A stretch of 64,000 bases of DNA from Piliocolobus tephrosceles (lineage: Eukaryota > Chordata > Mammalia > Primates > Cercopithecidae), in NCBI RefSeq assembly GCF_002776525.5, contig NC_045443.1, forward strand, positions 38,590,531 to 38,654,530, read 5' to 3'. Positions 1 through 11,058 of the stretch are shown here, piece by piece. The notes beneath the pieces were generated by a model. The model saw nothing but the letters and a program-made list of their open reading frames with translations. It did not search any database and had not been told where the DNA came from. Positions within the stretch are counted from its first letter, which is position 1; the number at the start of each line of letters is the position of its first letter. The translations under genes and the position numbers were made by a program.

Positions 1-1000
1 GAATTATGACCTTTTTAAATGACAGAGACATAGGTAGCAACAGCAAAACCAGTGTTTTGTAGAGTCCTCATAAACCACCAGCTTTTTGGAGAATGGACCC
101 CAGCACTCCACCTAGTGACAACTCTTCCTCATGTCAGTGATCACCTGTTGAGCCCACAGATTAGAGAAGGTGTAGTCATTCTCTTGAGCAGTCTGTAAAC
201 TAAGGGCCAATGCCTGCTTGAGACCATGCAACCAATGATCATAGGCAAAGAGTCATTCCCAAATCTAGTGTTGGTCACTGCTTATGCTGAAATTCAGGCA
301 CACAATTCAATCCAAGACTCCATGCGGAGGTCTGAGCCACAAGGCATGACCCAGAGCCACCTTAAGGAAGGTGCTCACCTCATACTCCTGTCCCTAAATG
401 ACAATTATCAAAATTTCCAACTTAGGTCAGTGAAATCCATGACAGAGCCTTGGTAGGAGTTGGCAAATGTAACATAATGTTACACAGCTCAAAGCTCATG
501 CCAGCCAGCAAGCAACAGCTAAAAGTGCAAGCTCTCCAGCAGGCAGCAGACTCAGTTAGCAAGCCAAAAGCAGGAGAAGACCCCCAGGTGGTAGTGGTCC
601 AGATGTTGTGGCCTAGACCACCTACTCACAGCACCAATAATTTTATGGTTGCCCTTAGACAGCAGGATCAATCTTCCACCCAAAATTGGTTCAGATGTTG
701 AGTGCTGGTGATATAACACACGCTCCAAGAGGGTATGAAAAAGGTTGACTATTCTCATAATGTGGTTTTCTGGGGAGAGCAGGGCAAGCACTCAAGTTGC
801 TCTGAAATGGCTTGGCTAGAGGGAAGGATGAGTAGCTTTGATTTGTATTATTATTGGAGAATGGGGCCAGCATGAAGGTTGCCTCTCACAAGGGAGGACT
901 TGCATAGTTTAACTTCCTACTGGTGCCAAGGGAAGGAGCTCATGAACTTTCTTACTGGCTTGTCCAAATGTGAGTCAAGAAGAGAAGAGAAAGAAATGGG
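1..1000. other. Unassigned sequence, possibly old ERV/LTR-derived
   Basis: No gene is recognised. The short open frames on both strands match no family I know. The moderately GC-rich text around 500-960 has the feel of an old retroviral or LTR fragment, but no TG..CA ends, primer-binding site or poly(A) signal in the right place could be fixed. A repeat-library search would decide. Confidence 0.25.
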
Positions 1001-2805
1001 CCTCAAAAGCAGTGAATAGCTAAACAACAAAACAGAAGTCAGATTCTACTAAACCTAGCTTAAGAACTGTGATATTAAAACCTTTTTTTGTTGTTGTTTA
1101 TTCAGTAATAAAAATTTTTCCCCTCATTTCCCTGGAAAAGTAATATCTAAGGGATCTATCCTTTGATTCCTAAATCTCCAGAAATATTCCTAGTGCCAGT
1201 AGCAGAGATTCAATCTCTACATGTGCAAAAGATAAATGGTTAGAAAAATATCTGAAGACTTCTGCAGAGTGCAACTCAGTGATTTTAAATACCCCAAATT
1301 GATTTACCCTATGCTTAGGCTAGAATCAGAAGTAATTAGGGATTGCTTTTGCACTTTTTCCCAATCAAGAGTGAATACATTTTTTTAATTTTGAAAGGAA
1401 AGTTAGAAACTTACTATTTTTTGTGATCCAGAATCTGGACGCAAAAGAATACAAAAACTTTCAGAGAAATAATACATTTTGTTCTCATTAAAGCAATTAC
1501 CCTTCTCAGGGAAAAGAAATAACTTTCCAGATTAGATGCATCAATAAAGGCAGAAAGTTGGTCTATAAAGAATACACGTCATGTTTTTATGCAATCACTG
1601 ACTCTGAGGGTTTCCAGCTTAATTGTTTCTGAGTTTTTTCTTCTCAGCCAACTTAAAAGATTTCTTCACAATCAATGAGATCAACTATCTGGTCACTTTA
1701 ATGTAGTTATTATGAAGGCAAAAACTATGAATTGACTACATTTTCAATCCGGTTTTGTTACGGGAGATATTTCAGTCAGACAGACATGCTTATAAATTTT
1801 CTTTGAGAGGAAATCTGGGTGGGAAAAGAAACTACGGTGTTAGCCAATAAATGTTGCTTTTCAAACCTGCTAAAGCTCTCAGATGATTTATCACTGTTTG
1901 AAAGCTTTGGGCTATTTTATAAAGGAAAATGTATTTTCACTTGCAGTTGTGTAAAAATTTTTTCAAAGTCACATTTATAAAACTCATACCACCTGAAACA
2001 AGAAAACTAAAGTACTCTGGCCAGTCAATAGCTAATGGCCTTCACCAACAAGGAAGCCCTGAAGGATCTTCTGCTTGTCTCATTTCAAAATGTTGAATTT
2101 CACATAACAGAGATCTCCAGATGTTGCCTTCACATGTGCCTTTCAGAAAGGAGTCCAACTGAGGTCGGGTATTTGAATGGTGTTCATAGAAGTCTCCCCA
2201 GTACTCCTGGAGTATTCACCCCTATCTGATGAGGGAAACATGAAAAAATAGCCCTAGGAAATCAGTGACTTTGGAAGACACTATTTTAAGAGTTTCTATA
2301 TCATGGCCTGTGTGGTTTGCAGAGATAAAGTGGCTCTGATCACCCACAGCTCAGTTGAGTGAAGAGGCCTGGTGAAGGGTGGAAGATACTGCAGTGAGAC
2401 GCTCCACGGAAGGGCAAAGGAATGTAAACCAATTCGTCACGCTTCATTTTCAAATCAATGGTGAGATTTTTAAGTGAGACAGTACAGCATTTTGCAAGCC
2501 TGGTTTCTAACAGTAGCTTCAGAGAAAACTACAACCCCTTAAAATGAGGCAGCCCCTAATATTGATCATCCATGGACAGTTCATTGATATTCCAAGGCTT
2601 ACCCTTGCTAGTCTTACTCCAGGTAAAATCTATCGAAAAACTTGACCTCCAGAATTTGTGTAAAGAGGCCACTCCTTCTGCTTGAAAAAGGAAGAGCCTC
2701 TAGCCAGAAAATTAAAAAGGACATGTGAAAAATGCCTGAAGTGAGATTTTTAAGTAGATAAACTTCCTCACTATTTCCTCTGCAAGTCCAAGTTTGGAAA
2801 TCCCC
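1001..2805. other. Intergenic, apparently single-copy
   Basis: AT-rich sequence with no recognised repeat or gene. The 64-codon frame at 2035-2229 has no family signature and no plausible splice or promoter context. Nothing else stands out. Confidence 0.5.
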
Positions 2806-2900
2806 TTCTTGTTCAGTAATAAATAATTATTGAGCACCTACTATGTGAATAATGTGAGGTCAGGCTCCATGGAGATACACAGATGAAGAAAAAATAAAGG
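2806..2900 (-). repeat. L2 LINE 3'-end fragment, antisense
   Basis: The text 'attattgagcacctactatg' followed by a CTCCATGGAGATACACAGATGAAG-like stretch matches the reverse complement of the mammalian L2 3' end. It is short and diverged, so it is an ancient fragment. Confidence 0.5.
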
Positions 2901-3264
2901 CAGAAGATGGTGAGTCAAAGTGGGGAGAGGAAAGAGATGTGCTCTTTTGATTCTTTTATTCAGTTCATTAGAAATAATGACCCATGAACTTATGGCTATT
3001 TTTAAAAGATATTTACTTAATTCTATGGATTAAAGCTTAACACTGTTATTATTCATTTTGTTGCTAAAATTATTTCAGCTTCGGTCATTACAGGTTCCTT
3101 TAGGTTGGTTCCCATGTTCTTTCAACAAGCACCCCTCCATCCCACACTCCTCTTTTTGGGTGTGAGCATTTCATTATTTTCTGGCACCACAAGATGTTCC
3201 AGCCTCATCTTATATTTTCCTTGCACCAGCCCTGGAATGAATCACTTCTTTAAGGAGCCCAGTT
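2901..3264. other. Intergenic, nothing recognised
   Basis: AT-rich DNA between the L2 fragment and the large L1. No gene or repeat was identified. Confidence 0.45.
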
Positions 3265-4567
3265 TTCAAGTTTTATTTTCAATTGAGAGATAATAATTGT
3301 ATATATTCATGGAGTAAAATGTGATGTTTTGATACATGTATACATGTGATATAGATATACAAACATTTTGATACATGTATACAAGGATCAAATCTGGGTA
3401 ATTAGCACATTCATCACCTCAAGTATTTATTATTTCTTTGTGAGAACATTTACAATCCTCTCTTTTAGCTATTTTCAAATAGACATTATTATGAAGTATA
3501 GTCACCTTGCTGTGCAGTAGAGCATCAGATCTTATTCCTCCTAACTGTAACATTGTAGTCATTGACCCATGTCCTCTTCTTTCCCTTTCCATCTCCCGTC
3601 CCCACTCTCCCAGCCTCTGGTACCTACCATTCTATTCTCTACTTCTACAAGTTTGACTTTTTCAGATTACATATATAAGTGAGATCATACAATATTTGGT
3701 CTCTGTGCCTATCTTATTTCACTAACATAATGTCCTCTAGGTTCATCCATTTTGTCACAAATTACAGAACTTCCTATTTTCTTAAGGCTAAATAGTGTTC
3801 CATTTGTACTCCATACCATATCTACTGAAGATGGGGGGCCTAGTTTGTTTTATTTTTGTTTTTACAAATCCAAGAAACAGTATAAGAATTTGTCAGACTA
3901 TACGCCATTTGTAATCCAACATCAAAGCAAAAAGATGAAAACACATTTGACAGCCTTTTAAATAAAATTTCTATCTTCTTGACTTAAGAAAAAAAACAAA
4001 AACATTTTTTAAATCTATTCATCCATTGATGGACACTTAGGTTATTTTTGTGTCTTCACTATTGTGAATAATACTGCAATAAACTTGGGCATGCAGATAT
4101 CTCTTTGGCATATTGATTTCAATTCCTTTGGGTATATACCCAGTAGTGGAATTGCTAGATCACACAATAATTCTATTTTTACCTTTTTGAGGAAGCTCCA
4201 TGCTGTTTTCCACAATGGTTGTACCATTTTATATTCACACCAATAGTACAGAAGGATTCCAATTTCTCCACATCCTCACCAACACTTATTTTTTCTGTTT
4301 TATTGATAGCAACCAACCTAATGACTGTAAGGTGGTATCTCATTGTAGTTTTGATTTGCATTTCCTTAATGATTAGGTAGTATCTCGAGTATTTTTTGAG
4401 TTACTCAAAAAGTTGAGTAGCTTTTCATGGGCTTATTGGACTTTTTTTTTTTTTTACCTTCTTCAGAAAAATGTCTATTTAAGTACTTTGTTCACTTTTA
4501 AATCAGGTTGTTTTTGTCATTGTAGTTGAGTTTTAGGAGTTCTCTATATATTCTGGTGATTAATCCT
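3265..4567 (-). mobile_element. L1M (MA-like) LINE, 3' part: 3' UTR and end of ORF2
   Basis: Read on the minus strand this is an old L1 3' UTR followed by the end of ORF2. Cues are the 'gatgttttgatacatgtata' block at about 3330, the 'agtcaccttgctgtgcagta' block at about 3500 and the antisense 'gggtatatacccagtagtgg' motif at about 4130. This is the first of five blocks of one element continuing to about 13740. It is split by a short retrocopy (3829-4006) and ends where a THE1 LTR inserted. Coding capacity is destroyed. Confidence 0.85.
3829..4006 (+). pseudogene. Candidate short processed retrocopy of an mRNA 3' end
   Basis: About 175 bp interrupts the L1 3' UTR between its 'ccataccatatctact' block and its 'ctattcatccattgatggac' block, which are nearly adjacent in intact L1 copies. 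The insert ends with AATAAA at 3960-3965, about 23 bases, then an A-rich tail. That is the layout of a reverse-transcribed polyadenylated RNA truncated at its 5' end. The parent gene is not recognised. No clean target duplication could be fixed, so a random insertion is not excluded. Confidence 0.5.
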
Positions 4568-4930
4568 TGTATTAGTCCATTTTCATGCTGCTAATAAAGA
4601 CATACCCAAGACTGGGCAATTTACAAAAGAAAGAGCTTTAGTGGACTTACAGCTCCACATGGCCTCACAATTGTGGCAGAAAACAATGAGGAGGAGCAAG
4701 TCACATGTTACATGGGTGGCAGCAGGCAGAAAGAGAGCTTGTGCAGGGCAGCTCCCATTTTTAAAACCATTGAATCTCTTGAGACCCATTCACTATCACA
4801 AGAATAGCACAGGAAAGACCCATCCCCATAATTCAATCATCTCCCCCTGGGTCCCTCCCATGACACACGGGAATTGTGAAAGTTACAATTCAAGATGATA
4901 TATGGGTGGGGACACAGCCAAACCATATCA
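4568..4930 (-). mobile_element. THE1-type MaLR solo LTR
   Basis: Begins TGTATTAGTCCATTTTCATG and ends AGCCAAACCATATCA, the reverse complement of a THE1 LTR with TG..CA termini. The flanks ATCCT (4563-4567) and ATCCC (4931-4935) fit a 5-bp target duplication with one change. The interrupted L1 text 'taatccc-ttatcag' resumes on either side. No internal region remains, so it is a recombined solo LTR. Confidence 0.92.
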
Positions 4931-4955
4931 ATCCCTTATCAGAAATATAATTTGA

Positions 4956-5249
4956 GGCTGGGTGTGGTTGCTTATGCCTGTAATCCCAGCACTTTGGAAG
5001 GCCGAGGTGGGCAGATCACCTGAAGTCAGAGTTCAAGACCAGCCTGACCAACATGGAGAAACCCCATCTCTACTAAAAATAGAAAAAATTAGCCAGGCAT
5101 GGTGGCACATGCCTGTAATCACAACTACTTGGGAGGCTGAGGCAGGAGAATCACTTGAACCCAGGAGGCAGAGATTGGGGTGAGCCAAGATCACACTATT
5201 GCGCTCTAGCCTGGGCAACAAGAGTGAAACTCCATCTGAAAAAAAAAAA
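4956..5249 (+). mobile_element. AluS element, full length
   Basis: A dimeric Alu starting GGCTGGG, with box-like left arm, middle A-rich linker, right arm and poly(A). A 15-bp duplication AGAAATATAATTTGA flanks it at 4941-4955 and 5250-5264, so the insertion went into the same L1. Diagnostic sites fit AluS. Confidence 0.93.
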
Positions 5250-5264
5250 AGAAATATAATTTGA

Positions 5265-8046
5265 AAATATTTTCTCCTAATCTGTGGGTTGCCTTTCTAG
5301 TCTGTTGATACTTTCAGTGCACAAAACTTTTTAATTTTCATGAAATTCAATTTGTCTATTTTGTTATTGTTGTAGCCTGTGCCTTTGGTATTGTATTCAA
5401 AAAAATATTGCTAAATTCAATGTCATAAAGATTTTGTCCTGTATTTTTTCTAAGAGTTTTATAATTTTATGTCTTATATTTAGGTGTTTGATCCATTTTT
5501 AATTGCTCTTTTTATATGGTGTTAGGGGCCAAGTTCATTCTTTTGCATGTGGATATCCAGTTTTTCCAGCACCATTTGTTGAAAAGATGATCCTTTTCCC
5601 ATTGAATGATGCAGGCATCCTTGTCAAAAATCATATGGTCAAATACACAAGGGTTTATTTCTGGGCTTTCTATTCTGTTTCATGTCTATATGTTTGGCTT
5701 TATGTTAGTACCACACTGTTTTGATCATTGTAGCTTTATGGTAAGTTTTGAAATCAGAAAGCATGATTGCTTCAACTTTGTTCTTCTTTTTTAAGATCAG
5801 TTTTGCTATTCAGGGTCCCTTGGGATTCCATATAAACTTTAGGATGGATTTTTCTATTTCTCAAAAAAAAAAGTCTTTTGCATTTTGATAGGAATTGCAT
5901 TAAATCTGTAAATGGATTGCTTTGAATAGTATTGAAATCTTAACATAATTAAATCTTCCAATCTGTGAATGTGAGAGTGTTTTTCCATTTATTTATGTTT
6001 TCTTTAAATTTGTTCAGCAATATTTTATAGTTTTCATTATACTATCCTTTCCTTCCTTGGTTAATTCCTAAGTATCTTGTTTGTTGATGCTATTGTAAGT
6101 TGAGCTGTTTTCATAATTTTCATTTCAGATTGTTCACTGTTACTCTATAGAAATGCAACTGAGTTTTATATGTTGACTTTAAATCCTGCTACTTTTCCAA
6201 ATTCATTTATTATCTCTAATATTTCTTTTTGTGAACTCTTTATCACCTGCAAACAGAGATAATTGTACTTTTTCCTTCCCTAGTTGGATTTTTTAATTTA
6301 TTTTTCTTGCCTATTTGCTCTAAATAGAACTTCCAGCACTATTTTAGAAGTCGTAAAAGTGGGCATACTTGTTCCTGATCATAGAAGAAAAGCTTTCAGT
6401 CTGTCACCATAGAAGTTGATGTTTGCTATGAGTCTTTCATACATGGTTTTTATCATATTGACTTAGTTTCCTTCTACTTCTAGTTTGTTGAGTGTTTTTA
6501 TCTTAAACGGGTCTTGAATTTTGTCAAATGATTTTTCTGCATCAATTAAGATAGTCATGGCTTTTTTCACTTCTAATATCTGTTAATATGGTGTACTATA
6601 TTGATCAATGTTTGTCTATCGAATTATCCTTGCATTCTACAAATTAATCCTATTTGGTCATGGTATATAATCCTTTTAATATGTTGCTGAATTCACTTTG
6701 CTACTATTTTATTGAAGATTTTTACATCAATGCTCATAAAACATATTGGTTTATAGTTTTGTTTTGTAGTGTTTTGGGATGGCTTTGGTATCAGGGTAAT
6801 GCTGGCCTCATAGAATGAGTTGGAAAGTCTCCCTCCTCTTCAAATTTTTGGAGAAGTTTGAGGACTGACATTCTTTAAACGTTTTGTAGAATTCACTAGT
6901 GAAGCTATCAGATATAGGGCTTTTCTTTGTTGGCAACAATTTGATTACTGATTCAATCCCCTTACATTTATATTTCTATTTATATTTTCTATTTATTCAT
7001 AATTTCATCTTCATAGGTTTTGTATTTCTGACAATTTGTCCATTTCATCTATGTTATCCAACTTGTTGGCATACATTTGTACATAATGCCCTCTTATAAT
7101 CCTTTTTATTTCTGTAGAATAGGTAGTAATGTGTCCGCTTTCATCTCTGATTTTTGTAAATGGAGTCTTCTCTTTTGTTTTCTTATTCCATCCAGTTAAA
7201 GGTTTGTCAATTTTGCTGATCTTTTCAAAGAATCAACTTTTAGGCTTATGAATCTTCTCTATTGTTTTTCCTGTTTTATTTTTATCTCTGCTTTAATTTC
7301 CATTATTTCCTTTCTTCTGCTAGCTTTGGGTAGTTTGTTCTTTTATTCTAGTTCCTTAGGTCGTAAAGATAGGTTGTTGATTTGATGTCTGTCTTGTTTT
7401 TATAATGTAAGTATTTACAGCTATAAATTTTCCCATCAGCACTGTTTTCACTGCATCCTGTAAGTTTTGGTATATTGTGATTTCATTTTCATTCATCTTT
7501 AAGTATTTTCTAATTTATCTTCTAATTTCTTCTTTGATCCATTTATTATCTAAGAGTGTGTTGATTAATTTTCATAAATTTATGAATTTTCCACTTATAC
7601 TTCTATTATTGATTTCTAACTTCATCCCGTTATGTTCAGAGCAGATAATTTTTATGATATCCAAGACTTAATGTGTGGCCTAATGTGTGGTTTATCCTGG
7701 AAAATGTCCCATGTGCACTTGAGAAGAATGTGTATGCTGTTGCTGTTGGGTAGAGTGTCCTACATATGTCTGTTAAATCTAGTTGATTTATCATGTTGTT
7801 TAAATTATCTATTTCCTTAATGATCTTCTGTCTCATTGTTCTATCCATCATTGAGAGTGGGGTATTGAAATCTCCAACTATTATTGCAGAACTGTCTATT
7901 TCTCCCTTCAATTTTTTCAGTTTTTGCTTCATACTCTTGACTGATCTATCATGAAGTGCATAAACGTTTATAATTGTTGCATCTTCTTGATGTATAGAGC
8001 CTGTTATTAAGACATAATGTCTTTCTTTGCCTCTTGTAAAAAAATG
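5265..8046 (-). mobile_element. L1M LINE, ORF2 body, antisense
   Basis: A continuous antisense ORF2 text runs from the C-terminal region at about 5270 through the reverse-transcriptase region to the N-terminal endonuclease region near 7640-7930. Stops and frameshifts are scattered throughout. It continues the block ending at 4567 and is cut by an Alu at 8047. Confidence 0.88.
7636..7932 (-). pseudogene. Fragment of L1 ORF2 endonuclease domain
   Basis: A 98-codon open frame on the minus strand shows the L1 apurinic-type endonuclease signature: the GDFNTPLS..DR stretch, where the Asp and Asn belong to the active site, followed by the expected helical segment and a 'DLTDICRTLYP' motif. In a live L1 this domain of ORF2p nicks target DNA for reverse transcription. 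Here it is isolated by stops on both sides and is a dead relic. No promoter or start context is meaningful. Confidence 0.85.
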
Positions 8047-8321
8047 TTTTTGAGACAGTGTGTGGCTCTGTCACCCAGACTGTAGTGTGGTGGTACAATC
8101 TCAGCTCATTGTAATATCTGCCTCCAGGATCAAGTCATCCTCTCATCTCAGCCTCCTGAGTGGCTGGGACTACAGGCACATGCCACTATGCCTAGCTAAT
8201 TTTTGTTTTATTTTGTTTTGTTTTTTGGTAGAGACAGGGTTTCACCATGTTGCCTTGGCTGGTCTCAAACTCCTCAGGTTAAGCAATCTGTCTGCCTCAG
8301 CCTCTCAGAGTGCCAGGACTA
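8047..8321 (-). mobile_element. Alu, old (J-like), 5' end missing
   Basis: Antisense dimeric Alu running from 'tttttgagacag' to 'tgccaggact', lacking about the last 30 bases of the left-arm start. Many substitutions, and the middle linker is expanded to T-rich repeats. It sits within the L1 body, which resumes at 8322. Confidence 0.85.
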
Positions 8322-8478
8322 ATTTTTTTGATTACTGTTTGCATGGAATATCTTTTTTTTAATCTTTCACTCTCAACTATTTGTATCTTTGCATCTAAAG
8401 TGAGTCTCATGTAGAAAGCATATAGTTGGATCATGTATTTTTATCCATTCTTCTCATTTCTGTCTTTTAATTGAAGAG
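8322..8478 (-). mobile_element. L1M LINE, small internal block
   Basis: Antisense L1 text (the 'gtgagtctcatgtagaaagc' region) linking the Alu at 8047-8321 and the MLT1 LTR starting at 8479. Same element as the neighbouring L1M blocks. Confidence 0.75.
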
Positions 8479-9168
8479 TGCTATGGTTTGGAAATTTGTA
8501 TCCCTCCAAGATTCATGTTGAAACTTAGCCCTCAGTGCAATCATATTAACAGGTAGATCCTTTAGGGTGTGATTAGCTCATAAGGGCTCCACCCTCATGG
8601 ATGGAATTAGTACCTTTATAAAAGGGCTTTAGAAAGAGAGTTCATTCTTTTTTTTGTTTTGTGTTTTTTTTTTTTTTTTTTTTAAGATGGAGTCTTGCTC
8701 TTTCACCCAGGCTGGAGTGCAGTGCCCAGATCTCAGCTCACTGCAAGTTCCGCCTCCCGGGCTCACGCCATTCTCCTGCCTCAGCCTCCCGAGTAGCTGG
8801 GACTACAGGTGCCCGCCACCTCGCCCAGCTAGTTTTTTGTATTTTTTTTAGTAGAGACAGGGTTTCACCATGTTAGCCAGGATGGTCTCGATCTCCTGAC
8901 CTCGTCATCCGCCGGTCTCAGCCTCCCAAAGTGCTGGGATTACAGGCTTGAGCCACCACATCCAGCAAGAGTTCACTCTTTTTGCCCCTTCTGCCATAGG
9001 AGGATGGAGCAAGAAGGTACAACTCCTCACCAGGCACTGAATCTTCTGGTGCCTTGATCTTGGACTTCCCAGTCTCTAGAATATTGAAAAATAAATTTCT
9101 ATTTTTATAAACCAAAAATGTCACCAGTATGTGACATTTTGTTATAGCAGCAGGAATGGACTAAGACA
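8479..9168 (+). mobile_element. MLT1A-type MaLR LTR, split by an Alu
   Basis: Starts TGCTATGGTTTGGAAATTTG and ends GGACTAAGACA. It contains the usual 'ttgatcttggacttcccag' block and an AATAAA at about 9089. The first 160 bp and last 200 bp are separated by the AluYR-like element. The flanks AAGAG (8474-8478) and GAGAG (9169-9173) fit a 5-bp duplication with one change. Solo LTR inserted into the L1M. Confidence 0.9.
8652..8967 (-). mobile_element. AluY, Old World monkey AluYR-like
   Basis: Antisense full-length Alu with a long T tail. On the sense strand it reads GGCTCAAGCC, GAGACCGGCGG, ACTAGC...GCGAGGTGG and GAGATCTGGGCACTG, the positions that distinguish cercopithecid AluYR copies from the human AluY consensus. 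The rest fits AluY (ATCGAGACCATCC). Target duplication AGAGTTCATTCTTTT / AGAGTTCACTCTTTT at 8637-8651 and 8968-8982. It lies inside the MLT1 LTR, so it is the youngest layer here. Confidence 0.85.
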
Positions 9169-9173
9169 GAGAG

Positions 9174-10684
9174 TTTCATCCATTTACATTTAAAGTAATT
9201 ATGGATAAGGAGAGACTTCTGTCATTTTGCTATTTGCTTTTTATATGGCTTATAGCTTTTTTTGTACCTCATTTCCTGTATTACTGTGATCTTTTGTGTT
9301 TAGCTGATTTTTTTGTAGTAAACTGTTTACATTCCTTTCTCATTTCCTTTTATGTATGTTTTATAGCAATTTTCTTTGTGGTTACCATGGGGATTACATT
9401 TAACTTCTTAGAGTTATAACACTCTAATTTGAATGTATACCAGCTTAATTTTAATAATGTATGAAAACACCACTCCTTTACAGCTCCAGTCCCACCTCTT
9501 TCAGTTGCTGATGTCACAAAATTACATCTTTATACCTTCTGTGCTCCAAAATAAAAACTAATTTTCTAAATGTGTTAGTTTCTTAAATTATGTGGGAAAA
9601 AAATGATGTGGAGTTACAAATCAGAGTTACAATAATAACATCTTTTAGGATAATTTTTAAACAGATTAGTTTCTTAAATCACATATAAAGTAAAGAGTGG
9701 AGTTAAAAACTATTATTATAATAATACTAGCTTTTATAATTGTACATGTATTTAGCTTTATTTATTGATATCTTTATTTCTTCATACATCTTCAACTTAC
9801 TTTCTAGTGTCCTTTCATTTCACCCTGCATAAGTCTCTTAGTCATTTCTTGCAGGGCAGATCTAGTGGTAACAAAATCTCTCAGCTTTGATTTATCTGGG
9901 AATGTCTTACCTTCTCCCTCACTTTGGAAAAACAATTTTGCTGGATATAGGATTCTAGATTGGCAGTTATATTCTTTTAGCACTTTAAGTATATCAGCAT
10001 ACTGGCTTCTGGCCTCCAAAGTTTCTGATGAGAAGTCTGCTAATAATATTGTGAATCTCTTTTATGTAACAAGTCAGTTCTCTCTTGCTGTTTGCAAGAC
10101 TCCCTTTTTGTCTTTGTCTTTCGATAGTTTGATTATAATGTGTCTCAGTGTAGGTTTCTTTAAGTTAATCTTTCTTGGTATTTATTGAAATTCTTGGATG
10201 CTTATATTTGTGTTTTTCATCAAACTTGAGAAGTTTTCAGTCATTATTTCTTCAAATATTCTCTTTTCCCTATTCTCTCTCTTCTCCTTCTGAGAGGACA
10301 GGGTCTTTTTTGCCCACTCTGACTTCTGTGAACAGTGTGCAAGCTGCTTCAGGAATATGTGGGGATGGGTAGCTGCCATTATGCTAAGGGCTGAAATTAA
10401 CTGCCATTTCCCTACTATTCAAGCTTTCCCCAGGAAGTTGCAAGCCTTCAATAGGTTTCAGAGTTCCAAAATAGTTACATCATCCAGATTCTGTCAATGA
10501 AACTGCTGTCTAGGTGGGGAGACAGATTCCTGATGCTTCCTACAGCACTGTCTTCCCAGAATCCTATCACCATGGCTCCTTTTATTGAAGATTTGTGTTT
10601 AGAAACCAATATTTAGCAGCTAAACATTAGAGTTTCTTGGTTGTCTTGGTAGATAGAGCTAGGATATGAATATATATATTCTAG
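9174..10684 (-). mobile_element. L1M LINE, upstream block (5' region)
   Basis: Antisense old-L1 sequence. It includes the 'ctggcctccaaagtttctga' region at about 10010 and the 'cagtcattatttcttcaaat' block at about 10240, and grades into L1M 5' sequence by 10680. About 9560-9780 is AT-rich and only loosely matched. It stops at the THE1 provirus and resumes at 13024. Confidence 0.75.
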
Positions 10685-10689
10685 CCCAC

Positions 10690-11058
10690 TGTATTAGCCT
10701 GTTCTCATACTGCTATAAAGATACCATCTGAGACTGGGTAATTCATAAACAAAAGGGGTTTAATTGACTCACAGTTCTGCATGACTGGAGAGGCCTCAGG
10801 AAACTTACAATCATGGCGGAAGGTGAAGGAGAAGCAAGGCACATCTTACATGGCAGCAGGAAAGAGAGAGAGAGTGCATAGGGGAAACTGCCACTTTTAA
10901 AATCATCAGATATTGTGAGAATATCCTCATTATCATGAGAACATCATGGGGGAACTGCTCACATAATTCAATCTCCTCCCACCAGGTCCCTCTCTCAACA
11001 CATGGGGATTATAATGGGAGATGAGATTTGGGTGGACACACAGAGCCAAACCATATTA
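10690..11058 (-). mobile_element. THE1 3' LTR (left copy)
   Basis: TGTATTAGCCTGTTCTCATA start and AGCCAAACCATATTA end. The terminal CA has decayed to TA. On the minus strand this is the downstream LTR. Confidence 0.93.

Noticed and set aside
8060..8876. Several frames between 8060 and 8876
   Set aside because: Translations of antisense Alu sequence.
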